Below, in pieces: positions 8,846-17,714 of a stretch of DNA of 60,542 nucleotides; position 1 is the stretch's first letter; each line of letters opens with the position of its first letter. The stretch is from Gordonia hirsuta DSM 44140 = NBRC 16056 (GTDB taxonomy: Bacteria > Actinomycetota > Actinomycetes > Mycobacteriales > Mycobacteriaceae): assembly GCF_000333015.1 (NCBI RefSeq), contig NZ_BANT01000030.1, forward strand, positions 1 through 60,542. Direction: 5' to 3'. The position numbers were made by a program, and so were the translations under genes. The notes below the pieces were generated by a model, which did no database searches, was not told the origin of the DNA, and saw only the letters and a list, made by a program, of their open reading frames with translations.

Positions 8846-9793
8846 CTACTTCGGAGGCAGTACGACTGCCACCCGCATCGAATTGCCCGGAAAGACGCCG
8901 AGCATGGCGTTCATCAGCTGGCCGATGTCGGCACGCAGCGGCCGCAGATTCCGGGTGTACGGCTTCAGCATGCTGGCGATGAGACTGAAATCCGGACAGA
9001 GCTGCAAACAGTACTCGTCGAGTTTGTCGATCAGCGGGCTGAAAGGGTCGTTCCACACCTTCTCCCCGACCCCTCCGTAGCGCTGGAACTGCTGCACGAG
9101 CGTCAGCACGTCCGGGATGGCGCCCGCGACGTCGTCTGCCGCCGACGCCACCGAAGGCCCGTAGCCGTCGAATCTGTCGCCGAGGTCCTGCAGATTCGAA
9201 TACAGCTGACGAATCTGAACGCGCTTGTCGACCAGCATCGTCGCGAACCGGTTCGTCGCGTCGATCAGCTTGGAGAAGTCGCCACGGCGGCCGTCGAGGC
9301 TCTGTTGCATGGTCTGGACCAGCTTCGTGATCTGCGCGGGATCGAGCGCACTGGTCAGGGCATCCAGTCCGGCGAGACTGACTGCGACCGTGGAACTGAC
9401 CCGCACGTTCTGCCGCGGTATCCGTGCGTCGTCAGTGAGGAACGGACCCACGATCCGATCCGCGGAGAAATCGATGAACTGCTCACCCGCCGCGGAGAGG
9501 TTCGCGATACGCATGTTCGCGTTCACCGGGATCTCGACACCCTCGTTCAGCGCCAGTCGCACGTTCAGGCCGCCGGGTACCTGCTGCACCGACGCGACTT
9601 TGCCGACCTGGATGCCGCGGAGGGTCACCTGCGACGTCGACATGAGGCCACCGGATTCGGGCACCTCGACGCTCACGATGATCTTCTCTTCGGTGGGATT
9701 GATCTTGAGTACGACGATGCTCATATACGCGGTTCCCACGGCCGTGATCAGCGCAAGCAGGAACAAGGTCACGGGTGCAGGCAGCTTGATCAT
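8846..9793 (-). CDS. mceF: MceF-type substrate-binding protein, cluster A
   Basis: 315 residues. An N-terminal helix (about 7-29) anchors an MCE domain: EVPESGGLMSTSQVTLRGIQVGKV is the conserved core, here at about 43-66. This is followed by the NLSAAGEQF motif typical of MceF (about 97-105) and a long helical tail. Six Mce proteins form the hexameric periplasmic tunnel that carries lipid to the YrbE permease. Its ATG at 9791-9793 overlaps the mceE stop, so translation is coupled. A CLQLC pair in the tail could form a disulfide. Confidence 0.88.
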   Translation of the reverse strand: MIKLPAPVTLFLLALITAVGTAYMSIVVLKINPTEEKIIVSVEVPESGGLMSTSQVTLRGIQVGKVASVQQVPGGLNVRLALNEGVEIPVNANMRIANLSAAGEQFIDFSADRIVGPFLTDDARIPRQNVRVSSTVAVSLAGLDALTSALDPAQITKLVQTMQQSLDGRRGDFSKLIDATNRFATMLVDKRVQIRQLYSNLQDLGDRFDGYGPSVASAADDVAGAIPDVLTLVQQFQRYGGVGEKVWNDPFSPLIDKLDEYCLQLCPDFSLIASMLKPYTRNLRPLRADIGQLMNAMLGVFPGNSMRVAVVLPPK

Positions 9794-10809
9794 CGGATCA
9801 TCCCGATTCCGCGCAGCAGGCCGATCAACGCGTCCGCGCGCTGAGCCGGGGTGCCCTGGGCCGGGGTTCCGCCCCGGATCGACACATTCAGGGGGGAACC
9901 GAGGAACGGGATCAGCCTGTCCCGCATCAGGGCGTTGACGTCTTTGACGTTCGCGACTAGCGAGCGGTCCGCGTCGGCGATGGCCAGCCCGGCAGGAGTC
10001 AGGATCCCGATCAGCTTGTGCAGGTCCGGCGTCAGCGGGACCAGCATCGGCTCGATCGGCTTGGTGAAGTGCGCCAGGCTCATCATCAGGTCGATGACGC
10101 CGTACAGCACATCCTTGAGCCCGGCTACCCGCGGCGGTCCCTGCTGCAACATGAAGTCGACACGCCCGGCGTTGTCGCCGAACGTCTTCGAGATCGATCC
10201 CGCCGAGTCGAGAAGGCTGGAGATCTCGTCGGTGCTCGCGGCCAGCTCACTCAGATTGCGTTTTCCTGCCTCGCTCAGCGATGCGATCTCCTTCGGCCCG
10301 GGCATGACCTCGTTGACCTCGTTGATGAGGCTCGCGATGTCTTGCGCCGGTGCCCCCGCGACGAACATCGCCATCGCGCGCAGCATGTCCTCGATGTTGT
10401 CGGGCGGTTCGGTCTGGGAGATCGGAATGCGGCCGCCCGCCTGCAGCACGTCCGAGTTAGGGTCGTCCGGCAATGACAGCTCGACGAACAAGTCGCCCAT
10501 CAACGACGACTGCTTCACCTTGGCCACTGTTCTCGTAGACAGCACGACATCGCTGCGAATGTCGACCTCGGCCACCGCGTACCGATCCTCGATGTCGACC
10601 GCGTCGACCTTGCCGACTTCGACGCCCTCCAAATAGACCTTCGCCTTGTCCGGCAGATTCAGCGCCGTCCGGAAGACGATCTCGATCCGGTACTGCTCGC
10701 CCGACATCGCGGTGCCCGGCAGCGGCAGGTCCGTCGCCCGGATCGAGCAACCCGAAAAGACGGCGACAATCGCCAGGAGCACCGCCGCGAGTCTGGCCAC
10801 GCGCATCAT
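9790..10809 (-). CDS. mceE: MceE-type lipoprotein (LprK-like), cluster A
   Basis: 339 residues. The signal peptide ends in a lipobox, VFSGC (Cys at residue 21), so the protein is lipid-anchored, as is usual for MceE/LprK. The MCE domain follows (YRIEIVFRTALNLPDKAKVY to about residue 115), with QSSLMGDLFVEL. The tail is predicted helical and ends in a Gly/Pro/Ala-rich segment. Its start overlaps mceD (10806-10809) and its stop overlaps mceF. Confidence 0.88.
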   Translation of the reverse strand: MMRVARLAAVLLAIVAVFSGCSIRATDLPLPGTAMSGEQYRIEIVFRTALNLPDKAKVYLEGVEVGKVDAVDIEDRYAVAEVDIRSDVVLSTRTVAKVKQSSLMGDLFVELSLPDDPNSDVLQAGGRIPISQTEPPDNIEDMLRAMAMFVAGAPAQDIASLINEVNEVMPGPKEIASLSEAGKRNLSELAASTDEISSLLDSAGSISKTFGDNAGRVDFMLQQGPPRVAGLKDVLYGVIDLMMSLAHFTKPIEPMLVPLTPDLHKLIGILTPAGLAIADADRSLVANVKDVNALMRDRLIPFLGSPLNVSIRGGTPAQGTPAQRADALIGLLRGIGMIR

Positions 10810-11876
10810 CGCCCGCCTCCCTGAGCTGCGACCAGCAGATCGGCCATGTTCAAGTGCACCTTCCGCCCGCCGGACGAGACCTCGAACCGTGGTGACTTGT
10901 AGGTGAACAGCAGCGCATGGAGGATCGGATCCACGAGGCCCGGCACCTTGCCGATCGCGACCGGAAGGTACGCGAAGAACTCGCCGATGTCGTCGACCCG
11001 CTTGAGGAGCTCATGCGTGAAAGGAACCAGCGCGTCGGCCAGCCCGTACAGTTGCTGGTCGTACTTGCCGATGTTGCGCACGATCACCGGCAGGAAGTCG
11101 TTCGCGTACTCCACGGCTCTACCGAGGCCGTTGGTCGATCCCTGGATGAGCTTCGACACCGACGACAGCCGGCTGAGGGCTTTCTCGAAATCCGGCCAGT
11201 TGGTGATGAACATGTTGGTCAGTTCGGCCGTCGAGTCGATCATGCGCCGCGCGGTCGCATCCTTGGCCGCCGGATCGCCGATGATCTTCGAGACGGCCGC
11301 CAGCGTGAGGTTCGCTTGGTTGCCGCTACCGTCGATCAGTCGATTCATGTTCTCGACGAATGCCGCGAGCTGCCGCTTGCCCTCCTCTGCCTCGGCGCCG
11401 GAATCACCACCGAGAGCTTCAGCAGCCGTGCGGTTGATTCCGTCGAGAACGTCACTGATGCCTTTGGGGGTCCGCGTCTTGGTAATGCATGCATCGAGGT
11501 CGAACTTCGGCCCGCTGACAAACGGCCTGGTGAATTCGACCCGACGGTCCGTCACGATCGAACTGGCGACCGTCACGGCTCCCACGTCCGCCGGCAGGTC
11601 CAGTCCACTGTCCACCTTCATGGTCACGCGGACACCGCGTTCACGTTGCTCGATCTTGCTGATCGAACCGACCGGGATACCCAGCATCGCGACATTGTTG
11701 CCCTCGTACAGGCCGATCGCGTCGGGAAAATCGGCACACACCGTCTTGGTGCCGAACGGCAGACCGAGCGAACCCGGACTCGGCAGATTGATCGGGATCT
11801 GAGACGCGCTGCCGCTGACGGTCGCGGTCACCGCGAGCGCACACGCCGCGACTGCCATCTTGCGTGCTGTTCTCAT
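10806..11876 (-). CDS. mceD: MceD-type substrate-binding protein, cluster A
   Basis: 356 residues. An N-terminal hydrophobic signal or anchor (about residues 7-24) precedes a proline-rich linker and the MCE domain, with the hallmark TVCADFPDAIGLYEGNNVAM. The same TVCADF/SVCADF signature occurs in the cluster B paralogue at 51067. The remaining two thirds is helical. It is one of the six subunits of the lipid tunnel. The ATG at 11874-11876 abuts the mceC stop, which begins at the next base. Confidence 0.87.
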   Translation of the reverse strand: MRTARKMAVAACALAVTATVSGSASQIPINLPSPGSLGLPFGTKTVCADFPDAIGLYEGNNVAMLGIPVGSISKIEQRERGVRVTMKVDSGLDLPADVGAVTVASSIVTDRRVEFTRPFVSGPKFDLDACITKTRTPKGISDVLDGINRTAAEALGGDSGAEAEEGKRQLAAFVENMNRLIDGSGNQANLTLAAVSKIIGDPAAKDATARRMIDSTAELTNMFITNWPDFEKALSRLSSVSKLIQGSTNGLGRAVEYANDFLPVIVRNIGKYDQQLYGLADALVPFTHELLKRVDDIGEFFAYLPVAIGKVPGLVDPILHALLFTYKSPRFEVSSGGRKVHLNMADLLVAAQGGGR

Positions 11877-12872
11877 TCAGCAATCACTTCCCGGGAGCGG
11901 GATGCACAATCCCGTGTCTCGTACTACCGACTTCGACTGATCGATCTCGATTCCGCTGTCGCCCAGCATCATTCCCAGCGAGCCGATCACCTCGCGGAGT
12001 CCCGCGATGGCGTCGTCGATCTTGGAGATATCAGCGACGAGAGCCCGGAAGATCTCCTCCGACGCGGATATCGAAGGCTCGATTCCGCCGTCCCACGCCA
12101 TCAGTGGGCGGTGCACGACCGCGGCCAGCCGCTTCAGCGACTGGAAGGTGGTAATGATGTCGGTCCGGCGGTCGGCAAGTTTGACGGCGATGCCCCCGAG
12201 GTGCCGCACGAAGCCCGCCAGTAGTTGCTTATCCTGGGCGATCGCTCCGAGGTACTCGTCACCGACCCCCATTCCGCGCTCCAACTGGTCGGTGTGATTC
12301 GCGATGACACTGAGCAGATCTGTTCCCTGCGTCATCAACTCGCGGATCGCATCGGGCCGCCCGTCGATCGCCCTATTGACCTCGCGGATCGTCTCACGCA
12401 CCGTGTTTCCGTTCAGGCCACCGGCGATCGGCTCGATGGATTCGAGAACGTCGGACAGTTCGAACGGGGTCTTGGTCCGCTCCTTGGGAATCGGCACCCC
12501 AGCCAGATCACCGTCGCCTTTCGGCGTGACCGCGAGATAGTGTCCACCTACGGGAGTCAGCAACTTGACCTCCACCTCAGTGAGCTCGCCCAGACGCTGG
12601 CCGTCGTCGACGGTGAAGGTCACGACGACTTTGTCGCCATCCAGGGCGACCGTCCCGACGCTCCCGACGTTCACTCCGGCGATCCGCACTTCGTCACCAC
12701 CGCTGATCGAACCCGAATACTGCAAGTGTGCGGTGTACGTAGTTCTCCCGAACGGTACGACGTAGATGACGCCGGCCATCAGCAGGCCGATCCCCGCGAA
12801 CACCATGCCGACGATTCCCCAGCTCAGGTCCGGACCACGGGTCAAGTTGACGTTCGCGAACGGATCTCTCAC
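11877..12872 (-). CDS. mceC: MceC-type substrate-binding protein, cluster A
   Basis: About 331 residues from a GTG at 12870-12872 whose last bases overlap the mceB TGA (GTGA). This start gives VRDPFANVN and then one membrane helix (about 20-42). The MCE domain includes SGSISGGDEVRIAGVNVGSV and LLTPVGGHYLAV. The protein ends in ...LPGSDC; a C-terminal Cys is also present in the cluster B paralogue (...PGREC), so it may be structurally important. A longer open frame to 12947 is unlikely because it runs back through mceB. Confidence 0.86.
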   Translation of the reverse strand: MRDPFANVNLTRGPDLSWGIVGMVFAGIGLLMAGVIYVVPFGRTTYTAHLQYSGSISGGDEVRIAGVNVGSVGTVALDGDKVVVTFTVDDGQRLGELTEVEVKLLTPVGGHYLAVTPKGDGDLAGVPIPKERTKTPFELSDVLESIEPIAGGLNGNTVRETIREVNRAIDGRPDAIRELMTQGTDLLSVIANHTDQLERGMGVGDEYLGAIAQDKQLLAGFVRHLGGIAVKLADRRTDIITTFQSLKRLAAVVHRPLMAWDGGIEPSISASEEIFRALVADISKIDDAIAGLREVIGSLGMMLGDSGIEIDQSKSVVRDTGLCIPLPGSDC

Positions 12873-13882
12873 TTGCACACCACCAGTCGTTGATTCGCCA
12901 GGACAACGGAGCCGATGCCCGGAAGGCCGCTCCGTCCCTTGCTGCACGTGTAGTTCACCGGCGTCGTCGTCCCCTTGATCCCGTTGTTCATACCCGTGAT
13001 CAAGGACGGCAACAGCCGGAGTGCCGTCTGGATCTCCTTCGCAAGCGGAGTCAGCCGGAACAGGAAGTCGTGCAACGGCCCATAGGTGTCGTCGTAGGCA
13101 GCCTGCAACTGATCGAGGAGGTCCGCGCCGCGCTTGACCACCTTGTTCGCGGTGACCGCACTGGAGTGGATTTGGTCGGCGCGCGTGTCGAGATCGCCGG
13201 CTATGAAGTCGAGCTCGCGCACGAAGTCACCGATCTGCTGCGACTTGCCGACGATGGACTTCGACACGTTGTCGAGGTTGCGGAGGATCACCAACACGAG
13301 CTTCTGCCGGTCATTCGCCATCGAGGCGAGCTTTCGCACGTCGTCGAGGAGCCCGCCGAATCCGGATCCGTCGCCCTGGATCACATTGAGCATGTTCTGC
13401 CCGAACCTGTTGAGAGCATCGGGCTCGATGGTGTCGAAGAGCGGTGCGAACCCGTTGAACAACTGCGAGACGTCGAAGCTCGGGATGGTGTTCTGCTCAC
13501 TGATCGTGGTGCCCGCCGGGAGTACCGGTCCGTCCCGCTCGGCCCGGATCAGCTCCAGGTAGCGCTGTCCGACCAGATTCTGGTAGCGCACCGCGATCTT
13601 GGTGTTGTCGTAGATCGAATGATCTTCCTGCACGGAGAACCGCACTCGGGCCACGGCGCCGGCCAGCTCGATGGATTCGACCTTGCCGACCTGCACACCG
13701 GACATGCGCACGTCGTTGCCCTCGTACAGGCCCGACACGTCCGAGACCATCGCGGTGAACTCGTTCTTCACTCCCGGCACCGGCGTGCGAATCGAGTTGA
13801 CGATCAGCACCATGCACGCGACGACGATGCCGCTGAAGACGAGCACTTTCAGTGCCGCGGCCCGTGTTCCCGCCGTCTTCAT
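12869..13882 (-). CDS. mceB: MceB-type substrate-binding protein, cluster A
   Basis: 337 residues with an N-terminal anchor (about 11-30). The MCE core DVSGLYEGNDVRMSGVQVGKV and the motif AVRYQNLVGQRYLEL are characteristic of MceB. It ends in ...RLVVCK, like the cluster B paralogue (...EVVVCR). Two further Cys near the end (YTCSKG and VVCK) could pair. Its ATG overlaps the mceA stop (13879-13882). Confidence 0.88.
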   Translation of the reverse strand: MKTAGTRAAALKVLVFSGIVVACMVLIVNSIRTPVPGVKNEFTAMVSDVSGLYEGNDVRMSGVQVGKVESIELAGAVARVRFSVQEDHSIYDNTKIAVRYQNLVGQRYLELIRAERDGPVLPAGTTISEQNTIPSFDVSQLFNGFAPLFDTIEPDALNRFGQNMLNVIQGDGSGFGGLLDDVRKLASMANDRQKLVLVILRNLDNVSKSIVGKSQQIGDFVRELDFIAGDLDTRADQIHSSAVTANKVVKRGADLLDQLQAAYDDTYGPLHDFLFRLTPLAKEIQTALRLLPSLITGMNNGIKGTTTPVNYTCSKGRSGLPGIGSVVLANQRLVVCK

Positions 13883-14907
13883 CGGCTTCCTCTCGTCGCG
13901 AGTGGTCCGACCACCTGCGGGAAGCTCGCCGCCACGAGTTCGAGCTGGAGCTGCGGACTCCCGGCCACCTGTGGGAAGGCCCGCCTGACGTTGGCGATCA
14001 GCTCGGGCAGCCGGTTGTAGGTCGGCGCAATCGTTCCGATCGACAGGCCGATCGGAATCACCAGGTCCATGAAGGTGTCGAGTATCTTCACCAGGTCCGG
14101 TGAATGATCGGCCAGCGCGTCTCCGCCCTTGCGAAGGAGAACGTCGTTGAGTCCGTCGACCGCGGTGTTGACGCGATCCCGATTCTTCTGTTCACCGAAG
14201 TACTCGGCCTGGTGCAGGAGGTCCACCACCCCGCCGACGACGAGCGGTGCAAGCTTGGACACTCCGGCACCCATCTCGTCGGCGACCTTCAAATACTTCT
14301 TGATCGAGCCCTTCTGCCCGTCGCGCAACAGCTTCGCGGTCTCCAGGAAGGCGCCCAGCGTGTTCCCTACACCCCGGCCCTCCCTCGCGAGAAACTGCAG
14401 AAGGTCGAGCAAGTCCTCATCGCTCAGGGCGCCGGCGATACGACTCACCCTCGAAAAGGCATCCGTCACGGTGATCTGCGTCGTGTCCGCACCGATGGTG
14501 AGCGTTGCTCCCTCCTTCAGCGCAGCACCGCCGCCGATGTTGATGAGCTCGATGCCCGTCGCCCCGAACATGTTCGACGACGCGAAACACGCACGAACCC
14601 GGTCGGTCAGCTGGCCCACCTGATGACGCTCGAGATCGGCGGTGATCCGTTGCCGGCCGTACCCGACGGTGTCTATCCGCGAGACACGGCCGATCGCGTA
14701 GCCGTTGAGCTTCACATCGGCGCCCACGACGAGACCGCTGCCGATTCGTTCGGCGTTGATCGTGACCCTGAACCGGTCCTCGAACGCGCCGCGCGCGAGC
14801 ATCGTGAGCCCGGCGCCGACGAGCACCATGACGATGATCGTGAGGACAGCGCGCACGCGGAGCGTCGCGGTGCTCGCCTCGCGGGGAGAGCCTTGTCGTG
14901 TAGTCAT
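13879..14907 (-). CDS. mceA: MceA-type substrate-binding protein, cluster A
   Basis: 342 residues. A membrane helix at about 18-39 is followed by the MCE domain, with ERIGSGLVVGADVKLNGYAIGRV and the motif SSNMFGATGIELINIGGG typical of MceA. The tail is long and helical. It is the first of the six subunits and lies four bases downstream of the permease gene yrbEB, a tightly spaced junction. Confidence 0.88.
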   Translation of the reverse strand: MTTRQGSPREASTATLRVRAVLTIIVMVLVGAGLTMLARGAFEDRFRVTINAERIGSGLVVGADVKLNGYAIGRVSRIDTVGYGRQRITADLERHQVGQLTDRVRACFASSNMFGATGIELINIGGGAALKEGATLTIGADTTQITVTDAFSRVSRIAGALSDEDLLDLLQFLAREGRGVGNTLGAFLETAKLLRDGQKGSIKKYLKVADEMGAGVSKLAPLVVGGVVDLLHQAEYFGEQKNRDRVNTAVDGLNDVLLRKGGDALADHSPDLVKILDTFMDLVIPIGLSIGTIAPTYNRLPELIANVRRAFPQVAGSPQLQLELVAASFPQVVGPLATRGSR

Positions 14908-14911
14908 CGCC

Positions 14912-15781
14912 TCACCCCGAAATCCTCACGCCGACGTCGAGGCCCCAGAAAATCAGGGTCATCAGCATGTCGGCGAGCACGACGAGGACGAGGCTGGCAC
15001 GAATGGCCTGTCCGGAGGCGCGACCGACGCCCTCCGGCCCGCCGCTCGCATAGAAGCCCTGATAGCTGTGTGCGTAGGTCACGATAACCACGAACACCGA
15101 GACCTTGATAATTGAATAGATCACGTCACTCGGCTGCAGAAACGACTCGAAGTAGTGGTAGTACGTGCCCGACGACTGGCCGTGGATCACGTTGACCACC
15201 ACCGCGCACGACAGGTAGCTGAGGATCAGCGTCGTCAGGTACAGCGGAATCGTCGTGATCAACGCTGCGAGGACGCGCGTGGTGACGACGAACGGGATCG
15301 GCTTGACCGCCATCGCCTCGAGCGCGTCGATCTCCTCCGATATCCGCATGGCGCCCACCTCCGCCGTGATGCGGCACCCGGCCTGGATCGCGAATCCGAT
15401 CGCGGCCACCATCGGCGCCATCTCACGGGTGTTGGCATACGCCGACACGAATCCGGTGAGGGGCCCCATCCCGACCATGTTGAGTGCGCTGTAGCCCTCG
15501 ATGCCGATGGAGCCGCCGACGGCGATGCCGAGCAGTACGAGCACCGACATCGTCCCGCCGCCCACCACGATCCGGCCGCTGCCGAACGTGATGTCGGTGA
15601 GGACGTTCGTCATCTCGCGGCGGTAGTGCCGCAGGGTGTACGGAATGGACCCGAGCATCTGGAACAGGAAGGTGACCTGACGGCCCACGGCGTCGATCAC
15701 CTCCGCGGTACCGTCCGTCAGGCGTGTGACCAGGCGCACGGGGGCGCGCTGGGCGAAGGTGGTCTCCCTGAACGTCGTCAT
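14912..15781 (-). CDS. yrbEB: YrbEB/MlaE-type permease, cluster A
   Basis: 289 residues with the MlaE/YrbE membrane fold of about five to six helices. The family core around GCRITAEVGAMRISEEIDALEAM lies near residues 131-153, the EQ-loop region that contacts the shared ATPase (MceG/Mkl). No ATPase is encoded in the window, as is usual because one MceG normally serves all Mce systems. It pairs with yrbEA four bases upstream. Confidence 0.9.
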   Translation of the reverse strand: MTTFRETTFAQRAPVRLVTRLTDGTAEVIDAVGRQVTFLFQMLGSIPYTLRHYRREMTNVLTDITFGSGRIVVGGGTMSVLVLLGIAVGGSIGIEGYSALNMVGMGPLTGFVSAYANTREMAPMVAAIGFAIQAGCRITAEVGAMRISEEIDALEAMAVKPIPFVVTTRVLAALITTIPLYLTTLILSYLSCAVVVNVIHGQSSGTYYHYFESFLQPSDVIYSIIKVSVFVVIVTYAHSYQGFYASGGPEGVGRASGQAIRASLVLVVLADMLMTLIFWGLDVGVRISG

Positions 15782-15785
15782 CGCG

Positions 15786-16676
15786 TCACCCGATCTTCGC
15801 CGGCAGGAACATGGCGACGATCTGCGTGATGATCACGTTCAGCACGAACGCCGCAATCACTCCGATCACGACCGCGGCGTTGACCGCCGAGGCGACGCCG
15901 CGCGGACCGCTGGTCGCCTCGATGCCGCGCTGGCACGCCACGATCACGATGACCACACCGAAGATGACCGACTTTCCGATCGCGATCATCAGGTCGGACA
16001 CCGTGGCGAACGCAGCGAACGACGCCATGTAGCTTCCCGGAACGCCGTCCTGGAACGAGACCGTGATCACGTATCCGACACCGATACCCATGAAGATGAT
16101 CAGGATGCACAGCATCGGTGCCAGCAGGAGCATCGCCAGCAGGCGTGGAGCGACGATGTTGCGAGCCGGATCGATGCCCATCGTGCGCATCGCGTCGAAC
16201 TCCTCGCGAATGGTGCGAGCGCCGAGATCCGCGGCGATCGCCGATCCCGCGGCACCGCCCAGCAGCAGGGCGGACACCATCGGCGAGCCCTGCCTGATCA
16301 CACCCAGTCCACCTGCGGCTCCAGCCATCGAGCTGGCGCCGACCTGCTGGCTGAGGCTGCCGACTTGGACCGAGACGATCACACCGAACGGGATCGAGAC
16401 GAGGATCGCGGGCAAGGCCGTGACGCGGATGATGAAGAGCATCTGGCGCAGGCACTCACTGAGAGGAAAGCGCCCTGTCAGCAGGTCGCCGACCATGTAC
16501 GTCGCCGACTCGACGAACAGCTTCAGGGCTCGACCCGTCGTGCGCGTCGAGGACGTGACCGTGTCGCGCCCGTAGAGCCACAGCCGGTGCAACCGGCCCG
16601 GCGACGCTACCGGCGGCTTCGCCGGGAACTTCGATGACGGTTCGACGGCCGTCTCGTCCGTGGTCGGCCCGCTCAC
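15786..16676 (-). CDS. yrbEA: YrbEA/MlaE-type permease, cluster A
   Basis: 296 residues. A Pro-rich N-terminal tail precedes the MlaE/YrbE domain, whose EQ-loop core includes IAADLGARTIREEFDAMRTMGIDP. The GTG start at 16674-16676 overlaps the TGA of the upstream alpha/beta-hydrolase (GTGA), so the hydrolase is translationally coupled to the transporter. Together YrbEA and YrbEB form the inner-membrane channel of the importer. Confidence 0.9.
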   Translation of the reverse strand: MSGPTTDETAVEPSSKFPAKPPVASPGRLHRLWLYGRDTVTSSTRTTGRALKLFVESATYMVGDLLTGRFPLSECLRQMLFIIRVTALPAILVSIPFGVIVSVQVGSLSQQVGASSMAGAAGGLGVIRQGSPMVSALLLGGAAGSAIAADLGARTIREEFDAMRTMGIDPARNIVAPRLLAMLLLAPMLCILIIFMGIGVGYVITVSFQDGVPGSYMASFAAFATVSDLMIAIGKSVIFGVVIVIVACQRGIEATSGPRGVASAVNAAVVIGVIAAFVLNVIITQIVAMFLPAKIG

Positions 16677-17602
16677 CGGTCCCCCGCCATCTCGTCACCG
16701 GCCCGGCCGCTCGCCGCGCCCACGGTTCGGGAACCCGCCATACCGACGACCTCCAGTGCGACACCGCCGATGACCATCGCGAGATCCACCGGACATTCCG
16801 TGGGCAGCATGTGTCCCGCTCCGGGTATCAGCACATGGCGTGAGCCGAGTAGTTCGGCGGCGGTGCGCCGGATCTGCTGATTGCTGACCACCCGGTCGGA
16901 GCCGCCGACGACGACCGCAGCGGGCTTGCCCGCGTACGCTTCGAGCGCCGGCGAGAGATCGACATCGAGAAGATCTCTGAGCAGTGACGACAAGGCCGGC
17001 GGATGCGAGTGCGCGGCCTGCATGATCGTCGTGTCGACCGGGCGGCGGTCCACGTCGCGTCCGTACAGGCCCCGCACCGCGCGGCGAATTACCGGTGCCG
17101 GTTTCGACGGGATTCCGCCTCTCCGAAGCAGTTCGGTGTTCATTCGGCTCAGCGTCCTGAAACCGCGCCACTGCCGTTCTTCAGGAACCAGCGGCTCCGC
17201 GGAGGTCGAGACCAGCACCACCCCGCCCACGCGGTCATCGACGAGGTCCCGGTGCGCGAGCCCCAGCGACAGCACCGCCGATCCGCCCATGCCGTGCCCG
17301 ACCAGAACGAGCGGACCGTCGGGCACGAGGCGCTCGATCACCGCGGCGAGGTCGTCACCGAGTGAGGTCAGAGTGCCGTCGACCGGATCCGACGCACCGT
17401 GGCCGCGGCAGTCGTACGCGATCACCCGCAGCCGCGGACTCACCCTTTCGAGCTGGATGGTCACCTCGTCCCACACCGACGAACTCATCGCCCACGAGTG
17501 CAGGAGGATCACCGTGGCGACCGGCGCCGAGGGACCTGAGTCCACTACGGACACCCGGACGACTCCTGACACATTCACCTCGTAGTGACGTTCGACTGCC
17601 AC
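16673..17602 (-). CDS. Alpha/beta-hydrolase with Gly at the nucleophile position
   Basis: About 309 residues from the GTG at 17600-17602, which has GGAAGAGGG four bases upstream; an earlier GTG at 17632 lacks this. The fold is clear: LLHSWAMSSSVWDEV (oxyanion region), YDCRGHGASD, a strand leading to LVLVGHGMGGSAV, VGGSDRVV and PGAGHMLPTECP. The Asp and His of the triad are present, but the nucleophile elbow reads G-H-G-M-G-G (codon GGC), where the sister gene at 21265 has G-H-S-M-G-G. Simple serine-hydrolase activity is therefore unlikely; it may be a ligand-binding or chaperone-like protein for the importer. It heads the Mce A operon, 38 bases from a motif A site. Confidence 0.85.
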   Translation of the reverse strand: MAVERHYEVNVSGVVRVSVVDSGPSAPVATVILLHSWAMSSSVWDEVTIQLERVSPRLRVIAYDCRGHGASDPVDGTLTSLGDDLAAVIERLVPDGPLVLVGHGMGGSAVLSLGLAHRDLVDDRVGGVVLVSTSAEPLVPEERQWRGFRTLSRMNTELLRRGGIPSKPAPVIRRAVRGLYGRDVDRRPVDTTIMQAAHSHPPALSSLLRDLLDVDLSPALEAYAGKPAAVVVGGSDRVVSNQQIRRTAAELLGSRHVLIPGAGHMLPTECPVDLAMVIGGVALEVVGMAGSRTVGAASGRAGDEMAGDR

Positions 17603-17639
17603 GCAACCCTCTTCCCAACCGCAAGTAACCACTACTATA

Positions 17640-17652
17640 AGTACCGACTACT
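17640..17652. promoter_or_regulatory. Motif A operator, site A3, Mce A operon promoter
   Basis: AGTACCGACTACT is an exact match to AGTA-N5-TACT, 38 bases upstream of the hydrolase start that begins the Mce A operon. It lies in the 112-base gap between that operon and the reductase operon, whose end it follows. Confidence 0.7.
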
Positions 17653-17714
17653 AGTAATTCGTCAGTTTCTGCGAATTGTTCCGGGGGCCCACCGGCGAGC
17701 GCGGTTCCGTCAGG

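Noticed and set aside
8600..12224. Long plus-strand open frames opposite the Mce A genes (for example 8600-9844 and 10917-12224)
   Set aside because: They are antisense to well-recognised Mce genes, rich in Arg/His/Asp low-complexity sequence and match no family. High GC makes such frames common.
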